From contig CAYZDV010000095.1 of assembly GCA_964477275.1 (NCBI GenBank), forward strand, positions 1-7,885: DNA of 7,885 nucleotides, in the 5' to 3' direction. The notes beneath the pieces were generated by a model that ran no database searches, was not told the DNA's origin, and worked only from the letters and a program-made list of their open reading frames with translations. Shown in pieces: positions 1 through 7,037 of the stretch (positions are counted from its first letter, which is position 1; each line of letters begins with the position of its first letter). Made by a program: the position numbers and the translations under genes. The stretch is from CAYZDV01 sp964477275 (GTDB taxonomy: Bacteria > Acidobacteriota > Aminicenantia > Aminicenantales > Aminicenantaceae).

Positions 1-220
1 GGGGAACCCCTTCCGCTGCGGGCGTTGCGGGGGAGCACCCCATGCCACCCATCCTATTTAAAGAGGAAATGGTCATTACCCCGGAAAAGAAGATGCTTCC
101 AGAAAAAGGCAAGCCCGGATGCTCGCCGCGCAAGAAAACAGATCGAAACGGAAAAAGAAATGCGTGCGTCTCTTTTCTTTTTTTTTGTTTTTTTTTATAT
201 TAATGATTCATCTGGAGAAG
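1..220. other. Left-edge region upstream of the deacetylase gene, no confident gene
   Basis: The first 60 bases are GC-rich. On the + strand one frame reads out to a TAA at 59-61 and contains Phe-Arg-Cys-Gly-Arg-Cys-Gly, encoded by a TGCGGG unit repeated at 17-22 and 26-31. This could be the end of an upstream zinc-ribbon-like protein, but only about 19 codons are visible. From about 61 the sequence becomes A-rich, and then has two runs of nine T at 178-186 and 188-196 followed by TATATT at 196-201. The A-rich stretch 152-160 can pair with 174-182 (nine pairs, one of them G:C), which is too weak to call an intrinsic terminator. TATATT could be a -10 element for the downstream gene, but I see no matching -35. 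Confidence 0.35.
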
Positions 221-1159
221 ATGTTCAAAGTTTTGAGATGGAGAAAATTCCCCTTCAAATTTATCTACAGTGAAGACTACTGGATGGTCGACTTTGAAGA
301 CCATGTCTTTCAGGTCCAGAAATACAGGCTTGTCTATGAAGCGCTCATCCATTCGGGAGCAAAGCGAGAGAATTTCCTGGTCCCGCCCCACGCCAGGGAA
401 GAAGACATCCTTCTGGTGCATACGCCGAAGTACCTCAAAAAATTGAAAACCGGGACTCTTTCTCATTCGGAAATACTGACTCTGGAACTCCCTTTCAGTC
501 CGGAGCTTCTGGAGTTTGCCTGGCAGGTTGCGGGCGGAACCATTCTCACTGCAGAAAAAGCTCTGGAAGAGGGGCTGGCCGTCCATATCGGCGGAGGGTT
601 CCATCACGCTTTTCCCGACCACGGTGAAGGGTTTTGCATCTTGAATGACGTGGCTGTCTCCCTGGAGAAATTGAAGCGGGACGGGAGGGTGGAGAGAGCC
701 ATGGTGGTGGATTGCGACCTTCATCAGGGAAATGGCACGGCTTTCATTTTTGCCAAAAAGGATTATGTATTCACCTTTTCCCTGCATCAGATGGATGTCT
801 ATCCGGCCCAGAAGCCGCCGAGTTCCCTGGATATCGGTTTATGGTCCGGAGACGGCGATGAGAAGTACCTCACCGAGCTCCGTTCCTGCTTTCCCCGGCT
901 CTACCAGGAATTCCAGCCCGACCTGGTCTTCTATCTGGCCGGTGCCGATCCCTATGAGAAAGACCAGCTGGGCGGCCTGCGGATGACCATCGAAGGCCTC
1001 AAAGAGAGAGACCGGATCGTCATCGGGGAGGCACGCCGGCTTCACATCCCGGTGGCTGTTCTGCTCGCCGGCGGGTATGCCACGGATGTGATGGATACAG
1101 TCTCCATCCATCTCAATACCATAAAATCGGCCCGGAAAATCCAGAGGAAGCATTCTTAG
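221..1159 (+). CDS. Histone deacetylase / AcuC family zinc hydrolase
   Basis: A class I/II-type deacetylase fold protein of 312 residues, a normal length for the bacterial family. Such enzymes hydrolyse acetyl-amide bonds on protein lysines or on acetylated polyamines in the cytoplasm; the substrate here is unknown. The active site is complete, numbered from the chosen start: the His128-His129 dyad in GGGFHHAFPDHGEGF, zinc ligands Asp166 and His168 in DCDLHQGNGT, third ligand Asp243 in AGADPYE, and the transition-state tyrosine Tyr286 in LAGGY. The ATG at 221 is chosen because GGAG lies just upstream and homology-like sequence (FKFIYS) begins soon after. ATG 203 adds six residues and lacks a ribosome site. 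ATG 119 would add a Phe-rich stretch encoded by poly-T and is unlikely. This is the only + strand gene, and its stop overlaps that of convergent cutA by 4 nt. Family assignment is firm; the start is less so. Confidence 0.93.
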   Translation: MFKVLRWRKFPFKFIYSEDYWMVDFEDHVFQVQKYRLVYEALIHSGAKRENFLVPPHAREEDILLVHTPKYLKKLKTGTLSHSEILTLELPFSPELLEFAWQVAGGTILTAEKALEEGLAVHIGGGFHHAFPDHGEGFCILNDVAVSLEKLKRDGRVERAMVVDCDLHQGNGTAFIFAKKDYVFTFSLHQMDVYPAQKPPSSLDIGLWSGDGDEKYLTELRSCFPRLYQEFQPDLVFYLAGADPYEKDQLGGLRMTIEGLKERDRIVIGEARRLHIPVAVLLAGGYATDVMDTVSIHLNTIKSARKIQRKHS

Positions 1160-1476
1160 CTTTTCGTTTCTTTTGCCACCCAGTCCAGGTAATCCGAAGA
1201 ACCCCTGCAAAGGGAAAGGGCGATCACCTCGGGTACCTGGTAGGGGTGAATCTCTTTAATCCTTCTTTCCAGCTCAGGATAGAGACTGCCTCTGGTTTTG
1301 ATGAAGAGAACGCGTTCCCTGTCTCTGGCAATTTTTTTCTCCCACCGGTAGAGGGAATGAGAGGCTGCAGAGATGGTGACGCAGGCGGCCAGCCTCTCTT
1401 TGAGGAGGGCTCTGGCAATCCTTTCCCCATCGCTTTCTTCCGGGACCGTGGTCAGGACCAGGATGTAACCTTTCAT
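1156..1476 (-). CDS. cutA: CutA family protein (PII-like, divalent cation tolerance)
   Basis: A 106-residue protein matching CutA in length and motifs: an N-terminal beta strand YILVLTTVP, the ERLAACV signature at about 27-33, YRWE at 43-46, FIKTR at 58-62, HPYQVPE at 77-83 and a C-terminal YLDWV. CutA proteins form ferredoxin-like trimers resembling PII signalling proteins. They were linked to copper or divalent-metal tolerance in E. coli, but their true role is poorly defined. AAGGAG sits 7 nt before the ATG. The gene follows the M20 hydrolase stop after 32 nt on the same strand, so it is probably the last gene of the operon. Its TAA overlaps the stop codon of the convergent deacetylase gene, leaving no room for a separate terminator between them. 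Confidence 0.95.
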   Translation of the reverse strand: MKGYILVLTTVPEESDGERIARALLKERLAACVTISAASHSLYRWEKKIARDRERVLFIKTRGSLYPELERRIKEIHPYQVPEVIALSLCRGSSDYLDWVAKETKS

Positions 1477-1508
1477 CCTTCCTCTCCTTTTCCTCGGTAA
1501 GGTGATCT

Positions 1509-2738
1509 TTATTCCTGCAAAAAAAGGTGGGCAAAGACCTTGGCATCGCCGAGCATGTTGTCGACAATGCAGTATTCGTTGGGTTGATGGGCGGTCTCAT
1601 CCAGCCGCGACCAGCAGGCTGCCTCGAATTTTGCTCTTCGGAACAGGGCCGCCACCGTTCCCCCTCCGATGCCGGTGGGTTTTCCCGCTTTGTCGTAAAC
1701 ATCCTTGATGGCCCTTTGAAGAGCCTGAACCACAGGCGCATCCGCAGAAGTCGGAGGGGCGGCCGGAGCCCTCTGGACTTCATTCGTGGTGATTTTCACA
1801 CGGAATTCTTTTTCGATTTTGGCTGCGAATTCTCTGATCTTCTCTTCCACCTCTTCAATGGTGTATCTTGGAAGGATCCGGCTGTCCATGCAGAAAACAT
1901 CCTCTCCCGGAATGGTGTTGATGTTGGGAACGTTGGCTTCCTTCTTGGTGGGCTCAAATGTGGAGATGGGAGGGTCGAAGAGGGGGTCTTTATCGGGGAA
2001 GATCTTGTAGAGTTTATCGATTTCGGTCACCAGAAAAGAAGCCGCCTTGAAGCTGTTGATCCCCTTCTCCGGAGTCGAGCCGTGGGCCTGCTTGCCCACG
2101 GTCTTGAACTTGAGCCAGAGGATGCTTTTTTCAGCCACTTCGATCATCGTCCCCTCCGGGTTTCCTGCGTCCGGAACGATGATCAGGTCCTGTTTTCGGA
2201 AAGCGTTTGTGTGCTGGAGGACATAATCGATGCCTTTTTCGCTTCCGGTCTCCTCATCCGCCACCAGGGCGATACCGACATCGAAGTTTGGCTTTATCCC
2301 TTCCTGGTGGAAGGCCCTCAGCGCATAGAGGGAGGCGACCATGTCCTGCTGGTTGTCTTCGACGCCACGGCCAAAAATTTTTCCCTCCTCCACCCATGCC
2401 CTGAAAGGATCTCCTCTCCACTCTGCCAGGTCACCGGGAGGAACGACATCCATATGGGTCATGATCCAGATTGTCTTGGAAGAGCTTTTTCCTTTGATCC
2501 GGGCGAGGATGTTCGGACGGTAACCAACCGGAACATCCAGGTCAGGGGCCTTGATAACTTCGATATCAGTGAAACCGTTGCCCTTCAGGAATTCGAGAAG
2601 GACTTCTGCTTTTTTGGCCTCCCCTTCACCACCGCTCTGGGGAGAGATGGCGGGAATTCCGCAAAGCTTGATCTGCAGGTCGATCATCTCGTCACGGAAG
2701 CTGTCGATTCTGTCGGCGATTTTTTCCAAATCGGTCAT
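1509..2738 (-). CDS. M20 family metallo-hydrolase (peptidase/deacylase)
   Basis: A 409-residue cytoplasmic zinc hydrolase of the M20 family (ArgE/DapE/CPG2/PepV-like). The expected two-metal site is present: His95 and Asp97 in THMDVVP, bridging Asp128 in GRGVEDNQQ, catalytic Glu162 with Glu163 in ADEETGS, Asp190 in VPDAGNP, and His384 in ETAHQPNEY. The lid/dimerisation domain, about 200-320, carries the KQAHGSTP motif with His219. Known members cleave dipeptides, N-acyl amino acids or succinyl-diaminopimelate. The sequence does not say which, and no lysine or arginine biosynthesis neighbours help, so dapE or argE should not be assigned. A strong ribosome site precedes the ATG. Upstream lies the assembly gap and then pgsA; cutA follows 32 nt downstream. 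No key residue is missing. Confidence 0.93.
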   Translation of the reverse strand: MTDLEKIADRIDSFRDEMIDLQIKLCGIPAISPQSGGEGEAKKAEVLLEFLKGNGFTDIEVIKAPDLDVPVGYRPNILARIKGKSSSKTIWIMTHMDVVPPGDLAEWRGDPFRAWVEEGKIFGRGVEDNQQDMVASLYALRAFHQEGIKPNFDVGIALVADEETGSEKGIDYVLQHTNAFRKQDLIIVPDAGNPEGTMIEVAEKSILWLKFKTVGKQAHGSTPEKGINSFKAASFLVTEIDKLYKIFPDKDPLFDPPISTFEPTKKEANVPNINTIPGEDVFCMDSRILPRYTIEEVEEKIREFAAKIEKEFRVKITTNEVQRAPAAPPTSADAPVVQALQRAIKDVYDKAGKPTGIGGGTVAALFRRAKFEAACWSRLDETAHQPNEYCIVDNMLGDAKVFAHLFLQE

Positions 2739-2744
2739 GGGCCT

Positions 2745-2751
2745 CCTCCTT
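2745..2751 (-). promoter_or_regulatory. Strong Shine-Dalgarno of the M20 hydrolase
   Basis: On the minus strand AAGGAGG ends 6 nt before the ATG at 2738, and a second GGAGG register overlaps it. It fixes the M20 start and is the strongest ribosome site in the window, suggesting efficient independent initiation. Confidence 0.8.
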
Positions 2752-2818
2752 TATGAGGGAATATATCACCGCACCCGGGAAATCGCAAGCTTCTGCACAG
2801 GGGAAGCATTTCCAAATC

Positions 2819-2918
2819 NNNNNNNNNNNNNNNNNNNNNNNNNNNNNNNNNNNNNNNNNNNNNNNNNNNNNNNNNNNNNNNNNNNNNNNNNNNNNNNNNN
2901 NNNNNNNNNNNNNNNNNN
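2819..2918. other. Assembly gap (100 N)
   Basis: Exactly 100 consecutive Ns, the conventional length for a scaffold join of unknown size. It removes the 3' end of pgsA, and possibly more. The real distance between the pgsA fragment and the M20 hydrolase gene cannot be known from this sequence. The 58 bases left of the gap, up to the M20 ribosome site, show no convincing coding. The reading frame that runs through the Ns to a stop at 2766 is arbitrary. Confidence 0.98.
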
Positions 2919-3494
2919 TCTTTCGGGAGGGAAGACCATTCTGAATCCGGCAATGGAATAATGGATGGCGGAGAAGACAGTGAAGGCGAAGGTCAAATAA
3001 TACAGCCAATGGATATAGGCAAAGGGCATTTGCCGGGTGTTGAGAAAAAGGACGGCGAGGACCACGGTCACTTCAAGCACCGTGCACGCTTTACCCCAGA
3101 TGGATGGCGGGAATCTGTCGACTCCGTGCCGCTTGTGGGCGACGAATGCGCCAGAGACGATGAGCACGTCGCGGCCGATGACCATGAGGGTGAGCCAGAT
3201 GGGGATGACATGAGGAAAGTTGAGAGCCGGCAGGCTGAGGATGATGAAGGAGGCAAGAATCAGCAGTTTGTCCGCCGCAGGGTCGAGCAGGGCTCCGATC
3301 TTTGTCCTCAGACGGCACAGCCGGGCGGCGAACCCGTCCAGAACATCGGTGAAGCTGGCCAGAAGAAAAACGGCAAAGGCCGCTCGAATCTCCTTCTGGA
3401 TCATCAGGACCACAAAGACGGGGATGAGGAAAATTCTGAGGAGGCTGAGGCTGTTGGGAAGGTTCCAGATGCTTTCCTTCTGATTCTTGCTCAT
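2919..3494 (-). CDS. pgsA: CDP-diacylglycerol--glycerol-3-phosphate 3-phosphatidyltransferase, 3' end lost in gap
   Basis: An inner-membrane enzyme that transfers a phosphatidyl group from CDP-diacylglycerol to glycerol-3-phosphate, the committed step to phosphatidylglycerol and cardiolipin. The full CDP-alcohol phosphatidyltransferase signature is visible: Asp50, Asp53-Gly54, Ala57-Arg58, Gly67, Asp71 and Asp75. The N-terminal NLPNSLSLLRIFLIP is typical of PgsA rather than PssA. Hydrophobic segments lie at about 16-31, 36-49, 74-90, 97-118, 137-151 and 160-185. 192 codons are visible before the Ns. PgsA is usually about 180-200 residues, so only a short tail is probably missing. The ATG at 3494 has a weak ribosome site, but an in-frame stop at 3528-3530 limits any extension. 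The gene starts 39 nt after the lipoprotein stop. Another CDP-alcohol transferase is possible but less likely. Confidence 0.9.
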
Positions 3495-3533
3495 CTCGCA
3501 GGCATTCTCAACTGGCTGAGGGGTCCTTCACAA

Positions 3534-4856
3534 TTACTTGATCAGGGCCAGAATGAGGTCCAGGTATCTGATGGCCTGCTCCCCCGAGACCGGCAGCTCG
3601 GGCTGAAAAGACCGGTCATAGGTGAGTTCCATGATGTTCAGAGAGAGGAGCGTCAGGATCGGCTGATAATAATAGTGATGCGGAGAAACGTCTGCCATCT
3701 GGATTTTATCCGGCGGAATCTGCTGGATGAACGTGTAGCCTTTCTTCTGCAGGTGGCCGATGAAGCGGTAAAGGGTCTCAGCCATTTCGGCGCGGCTGAT
3801 GATTTTTTTCGGCTGAAACGTATGATTGGGGTAGATATCGAGCATGCCCAGAGCGGTCATCTGCAGGATGAACCTCTGAGCCCAGGAGGTGGCGATGTCG
3901 ATGACGATGGGGGGCGTGCCTGCCAGCTCATCCACAATTCCCTTGAATTTGACGGCCAGGAGCGCGGCGATCTCCTCTTTGGTGACCGCTGCGGAAAGAG
4001 AGATGGTCTCATACCGGCTGGGAAGCTCGAAGATGCCCAGTTTGGTCCTGATGCTTTCGATGCGGTCCACGATGCTTTTATTTTCAGGCTCCAGCTTCTG
4101 CAACTCCTCGTAGACCGAAAGGCTTTTCGTGTATCGCCCGGCCTGGTAGAGAGTCTCGGCATAATCTTTGATAAGGTCCCTGTTCTCAGGGTCGGCGGAG
4201 CTTGCCGCGCTGAGATGGACAAGCGCATTCTGGAGCTTGTTCTCTTTTTTGTAGATATCGGCAAGAGCCAGATTGGCTTCGAGATTCCGGGGAGAGTAGT
4301 AGAGGGCTTTGAGAAAAAACTCTTTACTTTTTTCCGTATTCCCCTCCTTCAGGCAGGATTTGGCTGCATCCAGAGCTTCCCCGGTCTTTCTGTTTTGAAG
4401 AGTTTTGTACTGCTCGAGTGCCCATGGGTTTTTAGGCTCTGTCTTGAGAACTTCCCTGTATTCGGCAAAGGCCCGATCGTTTCGTCCTGTTTTTTGATAG
4501 ACCTGGGCCAGGCCCGAATGGAGGAGAGCGAGCTCCGGGTGTTCTTTCAGGCCGAGTCTGAAAAACCTCTCGGCCTCGGCCAGGTTATTCATGAGCATAT
4601 GGACATAGCCCAGACCTGCATGATAGAGAGGGCTCTGAGAGCCCAGCTTTGAGAGTTTTTTTTCAGCCCTGGCCGCCCTCCCCTGATTCAGGTCATTCCA
4701 GGCATCCTCGGCGGCAATTCGTTCTTCCAGGGAGAGTTGAGCCGCCACAGCCGGGGGAATTTGCCCGATGTGCAGGGAGGGAGGCGGAGCCTGTGTGGTG
4801 GCACAGGCGAAAAAGAAAAGAATCAGCAATGGAAGGATAAACGCTTTTTTTACCAA
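3534..4856 (-). CDS. TPR-repeat lipoprotein with C-terminal SLH domains
   Basis: A predicted exported lipoprotein of 440 residues. Starting at TTG 4856 gives Met-Val-Lys-Lys, a hydrophobic stretch, and Cys18 in FFFACATTQ as the likely lipidation site. The -3 Phe makes the lipobox imperfect. About five tetratricopeptide repeats follow (roughly 76-258, for example AEAERFFRLGLKEHPE). Two S-layer-homology-like modules occupy about 322-366 (ALGMLDIYPNHTFQP then ISRAEMAETLYRFI) and 385-437 (MADVSPHHYYYQPI through PVSGEQAIRYLDLI). TPRs usually mediate protein contacts, and SLH modules usually bind cell-wall or envelope polymers, so an envelope scaffold or assembly role is reasonable. No specific function is recognisable. 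A longer frame to ATG 4970 would bury the signal peptide inside the protein. The TTG overlaps the hflX stop by 7 nt, implying translational coupling; pgsA follows. Confidence 0.85.
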   Translation of the reverse strand: MVKKAFILPLLILFFFACATTQAPPPSLHIGQIPPAVAAQLSLEERIAAEDAWNDLNQGRAARAEKKLSKLGSQSPLYHAGLGYVHMLMNNLAEAERFFRLGLKEHPELALLHSGLAQVYQKTGRNDRAFAEYREVLKTEPKNPWALEQYKTLQNRKTGEALDAAKSCLKEGNTEKSKEFFLKALYYSPRNLEANLALADIYKKENKLQNALVHLSAASSADPENRDLIKDYAETLYQAGRYTKSLSVYEELQKLEPENKSIVDRIESIRTKLGIFELPSRYETISLSAAVTKEEIAALLAVKFKGIVDELAGTPPIVIDIATSWAQRFILQMTALGMLDIYPNHTFQPKKIISRAEMAETLYRFIGHLQKKGYTFIQQIPPDKIQMADVSPHHYYYQPILTLLSLNIMELTYDRSFQPELPVSGEQAIRYLDLILALIK

Positions 4857-6109
4857 TTTTGCTCTCCTCTTTTGATATATGTTGCGTAATTGATCAGCGA
4901 GCCGGGTCTGGCCATGATCTTCAGTTCGGAATAATCGCTGTTTTCTCTTTTCTTGAGGACCACCGTCCATCTGGCCAATGATTCGACCAGCCCGCTCTCA
5001 GAATTGGGAATGCGCAGGTAAAACACCTCCATATCGTTAAAGAGGACCGTCCTTAACCTCTCCTTGAGGTCCGGGATGCCCTCACCTGTTTTTGCCGAGG
5101 CATAGATGATGGTATCTGCAGACGCGTTTTTTTTCAAGAGATCATCCTTGTGGGGCAGCAGGTCGATTTTATTGAAGAGTTTGATGAGCGGGATATCGTG
5201 AACGCCGATTTCCGAGAGGGTGGATTCCACGGCCTCAGCCTGGCTTTCGCAGGTTGAACTGGTGGCATCGATGACGTGGAGAATAGCGTCAGCTTCTCGA
5301 ATCTCTTCCAGTGTAGCCCGAAAAGAGCTGATCAGCTCGATCGGGATTTTCTTGATGAATCCGACGGTGTCGCTGAGCAAAAAGCAAAGCCCGTCAGGGT
5401 AGCTCACCCGCCGCAGAACAGGGTCGAGAGTGGAAAAAAGGTGCGGCGAGGTGAAGGCTTTCTCGCGGGAGAGAGCGTTGAAGATGGTGGATTTGCCGGC
5501 GTTGGTGTAGCCGACAAGAGAGACGACAGGAATCGGGCTCTTCTTTCTCCGCTCTCTCTGGTGACTCCTTCTTTTCTGGATGCTTTTGATTTCGGCTTTG
5601 ATTCTGGCGATCCGATCCAGGATTCTGCGCCTGTCTTCTTCGAGTTTCTTTTCTCCAGGGCCGCGGGTTCCAATCCCTCCGCCCAGGCGGGAGAGGGCTT
5701 TTCCCTTTCCCAGAAGGCGGGGAAGAAAATAGCTGAGCTGGGCCAGCTCGACCTGAAGCTTGCCCTCCCTGCTCCGGGCGCGCTGAGCGAAAATATCCAG
5801 AATGAGCTGAGTCCGGTCGATGACCGCGGCCTGGATTCTCTCCTCCAGGTTTCGTTGCTGGACGGGCCTGAGATTGTGGTCGAAGATGATCAGGTCAGCC
5901 CCGGTCCTCTCTTTGAGCTGGACGATTTCCGGGACCTTCCCTTCTCCGATGAGGTATTTGGGGCTGACCTTCGGCCGCACCTGGAAAACTTCTCCCACCA
6001 CCCGGGCGCCTGCAGTCAGGGCCAGTCCCCTGAGCTCCCGCATGGACTCTTCGGCCTCTTCTTTCTCTTTTTTGTCGGTGGCCAGATGGACGAGGATGGC
6101 TTTTTCCAT
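4850..6109 (-). CDS. hflX: Ribosome-associated GTPase HflX
   Basis: A 419-residue translational GTPase of the Obg-HflX group. HflX binds the 50S subunit and splits stalled or hibernating ribosomes under stress. Domains in order: the N-terminal HflX domain (about 1-115, with YLIGEGKV and IIFDHNLRPVQQRNLEE), a helical linker with the family signature GGGIGTRGPGE at 143-153, and the G domain. G-motifs are all present: GYTNAGKST at 200-208, TLDP at 227-230, DTVGF at 247-251, NKID at 313-316 and SAK at 338-340. A short C-terminal domain follows (about 355-419). The ATG lies 4 nt after the miaA stop, with GGAG about 17 nt upstream. It overlaps the lipoprotein start. The miaA-hflX pairing is a known bacterial arrangement, but no hfq lies between them here. 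Confidence 0.97.
   Translation of the reverse strand: MEKAILVHLATDKKEKEEAEESMRELRGLALTAGARVVGEVFQVRPKVSPKYLIGEGKVPEIVQLKERTGADLIIFDHNLRPVQQRNLEERIQAAVIDRTQLILDIFAQRARSREGKLQVELAQLSYFLPRLLGKGKALSRLGGGIGTRGPGEKKLEEDRRRILDRIARIKAEIKSIQKRRSHQRERRKKSPIPVVSLVGYTNAGKSTIFNALSREKAFTSPHLFSTLDPVLRRVSYPDGLCFLLSDTVGFIKKIPIELISSFRATLEEIREADAILHVIDATSSTCESQAEAVESTLSEIGVHDIPLIKLFNKIDLLPHKDDLLKKNASADTIIYASAKTGEGIPDLKERLRTVLFNDMEVFYLRIPNSESGLVESLARWTVVLKKRENSDYSELKIMARPGSLINYATYIKRGEQNW
4864..4870 (-). promoter_or_regulatory. Shine-Dalgarno deciding the TTG start of the lipoprotein
   Basis: AGAGGAG lies inside the last codons of hflX, 7 nt before the TTG at 4856. This spacing, with the signal peptide that begins immediately, supports TTG over the upstream ATG at 4970. 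Confidence 0.75.
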
Positions 6110-6113
6110 TTTT

Positions 6114-7037
6114 TTATCTTAAATTCTTCTCCACATATTCCAGGATGGAGGAGAAATCCGAGGGAAAATACCAGCGGATCCCCTTCATTTTCCTGAACCA
6201 TGTCATCTGCCGTTTGGCGTAGCGCCGGGTGTCCCTTTTGGTGAGGGCGATGGCCTGGTCCAGAGAAATCTCGTTCCTGAGGTGTTTCAAGGCATATTTA
6301 TAGCCGAGAGCGCGGAACGGCGGAGACTTTTCATCCACACCTTCCCGAAGAAGGCGTTCCACTTCTTGAACAAGACCTTTTTTAACCATTTGATCTGTTC
6401 TTTCTTCGATCCTCCTGTAGAGCTCATGCCTTTCTAATTTTAACCCAATTTTGACAATATTGAAATCTTCAACGGCTGAGCGGGTATGATCGAAGTGTCT
6501 GGAGATCGGCTTTCCGGTGGAGTGGAAGACTTCAAGAGCGCGGATGATCCGGACTTTGTCATTGGGACCGATTTTCCGGCCGTAGTCAGGGTCGATTTCC
6601 ATCAGCCGCTCTCTCAGCTTCTCCAGTCCGTGCTTCCTCGCTTCTTCCTCCAGTTTCTGCCGCAGCCGGGGGGCGCTCTTGCCCTCCGGGAACAGACCCT
6701 CAACAAGAGCCCTGATGTAAAGGCCTGTCCCCCCGACAATGAGCGGGACCTTTTTTTGCTCCAGGATGGCTCTGATGGTTTTCAGGGAGAGTTTGACAAA
6801 GTCGGCCGCAGTGAACTGGATGGATGGCTCAACCACATCCAGCAGGTGATGGGGGATGCCTTCTCTTTTTTCAGGGGGGATCTTGTCTGTGCCAATGTCA
6901 AAGCCCATGTACACCTGCATGGAATCGCAGTTGATGATCTCCCCCCCGATCTTATTGGCCAGACGAACCGAAAGGGCAGTTTTGCCCACTCCGGTGGGCC
7001 CCAGAATGATCACCAGGTTCTTGGCTTCAGATTCCAA
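6114..7037 (-). CDS. miaA: tRNA dimethylallyltransferase MiaA
   Basis: A 307-residue tRNA dimethylallyltransferase, a usual family length. It transfers dimethylallyl from DMAPP to N6 of adenosine 37 in tRNAs reading UNN codons, which supports decoding accuracy. Visible motifs: the P-loop GPTGVGKT at 13-20, DSMQVY at 38-43, GTDK at 49-52, GGTGLYI at 102-108, the RALE segment in the tRNA-binding insertion, and the C-terminal RDTRRYAKRQMTWFR. The start is uncertain. The frame begins at TTG 7037, with no clear ribosome site. GTG 7013, eight codons in, would still keep the P-loop. If TTG is right, the start overlaps a small membrane-peptide frame ending at 7027. hflX follows after 4 nt, presumably on the same transcript. 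Confidence 0.96.
   Translation of the reverse strand: MESEAKNLVIILGPTGVGKTALSVRLANKIGGEIINCDSMQVYMGFDIGTDKIPPEKREGIPHHLLDVVEPSIQFTAADFVKLSLKTIRAILEQKKVPLIVGGTGLYIRALVEGLFPEGKSAPRLRQKLEEEARKHGLEKLRERLMEIDPDYGRKIGPNDKVRIIRALEVFHSTGKPISRHFDHTRSAVEDFNIVKIGLKLERHELYRRIEERTDQMVKKGLVQEVERLLREGVDEKSPPFRALGYKYALKHLRNEISLDQAIALTKRDTRRYAKRQMTWFRKMKGIRWYFPSDFSSILEYVEKNLR

Noticed and set aside
152..182. Possible intrinsic terminator from AAAAAGAAA pairing with TTTCTTTTT
   Set aside because: The nine-pair stem has only one G:C pair and a 13-nt loop, which is too weak for a typical rho-independent terminator.
69..203. A 44-codon + strand frame after GAGGAA, with its TAA overlapping the ATG at 203 (TAATG)
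   Set aside because: The arrangement looks like a coupled leader peptide, but the ribosome site is too close to the ATG and the last third is Phe-rich because it reads through poly-T. The frame is also open back to the window edge, so it is probably chance.
1527..2756. A 409-codon + strand open frame
   Set aside because: It is almost exactly antisense to the M20 hydrolase, which has all its metal ligands and a strong ribosome site. No motif supports the + strand frame.
2961..4652. A 563-codon + strand open frame
   Set aside because: It lies antisense to pgsA and the TPR/SLH lipoprotein, both of which have clear family motifs. Its product is rich in Asp, Glu, Gly, Gln and Arg in the way antisense shadow frames of GC-rich genes are, and no domain is recognisable.
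4854..4970. Longer lipoprotein start at ATG 4970
   Set aside because: It would add 38 residues overlapping hflX and place the signal peptide internally; the TTG at 4856 has a well-spaced AGAGGAG.
5276..6196. A 306-codon + strand open frame opposite hflX
   Set aside because: It is a shadow of the HflX gene, whose G1-G5 motifs are complete on the minus strand.
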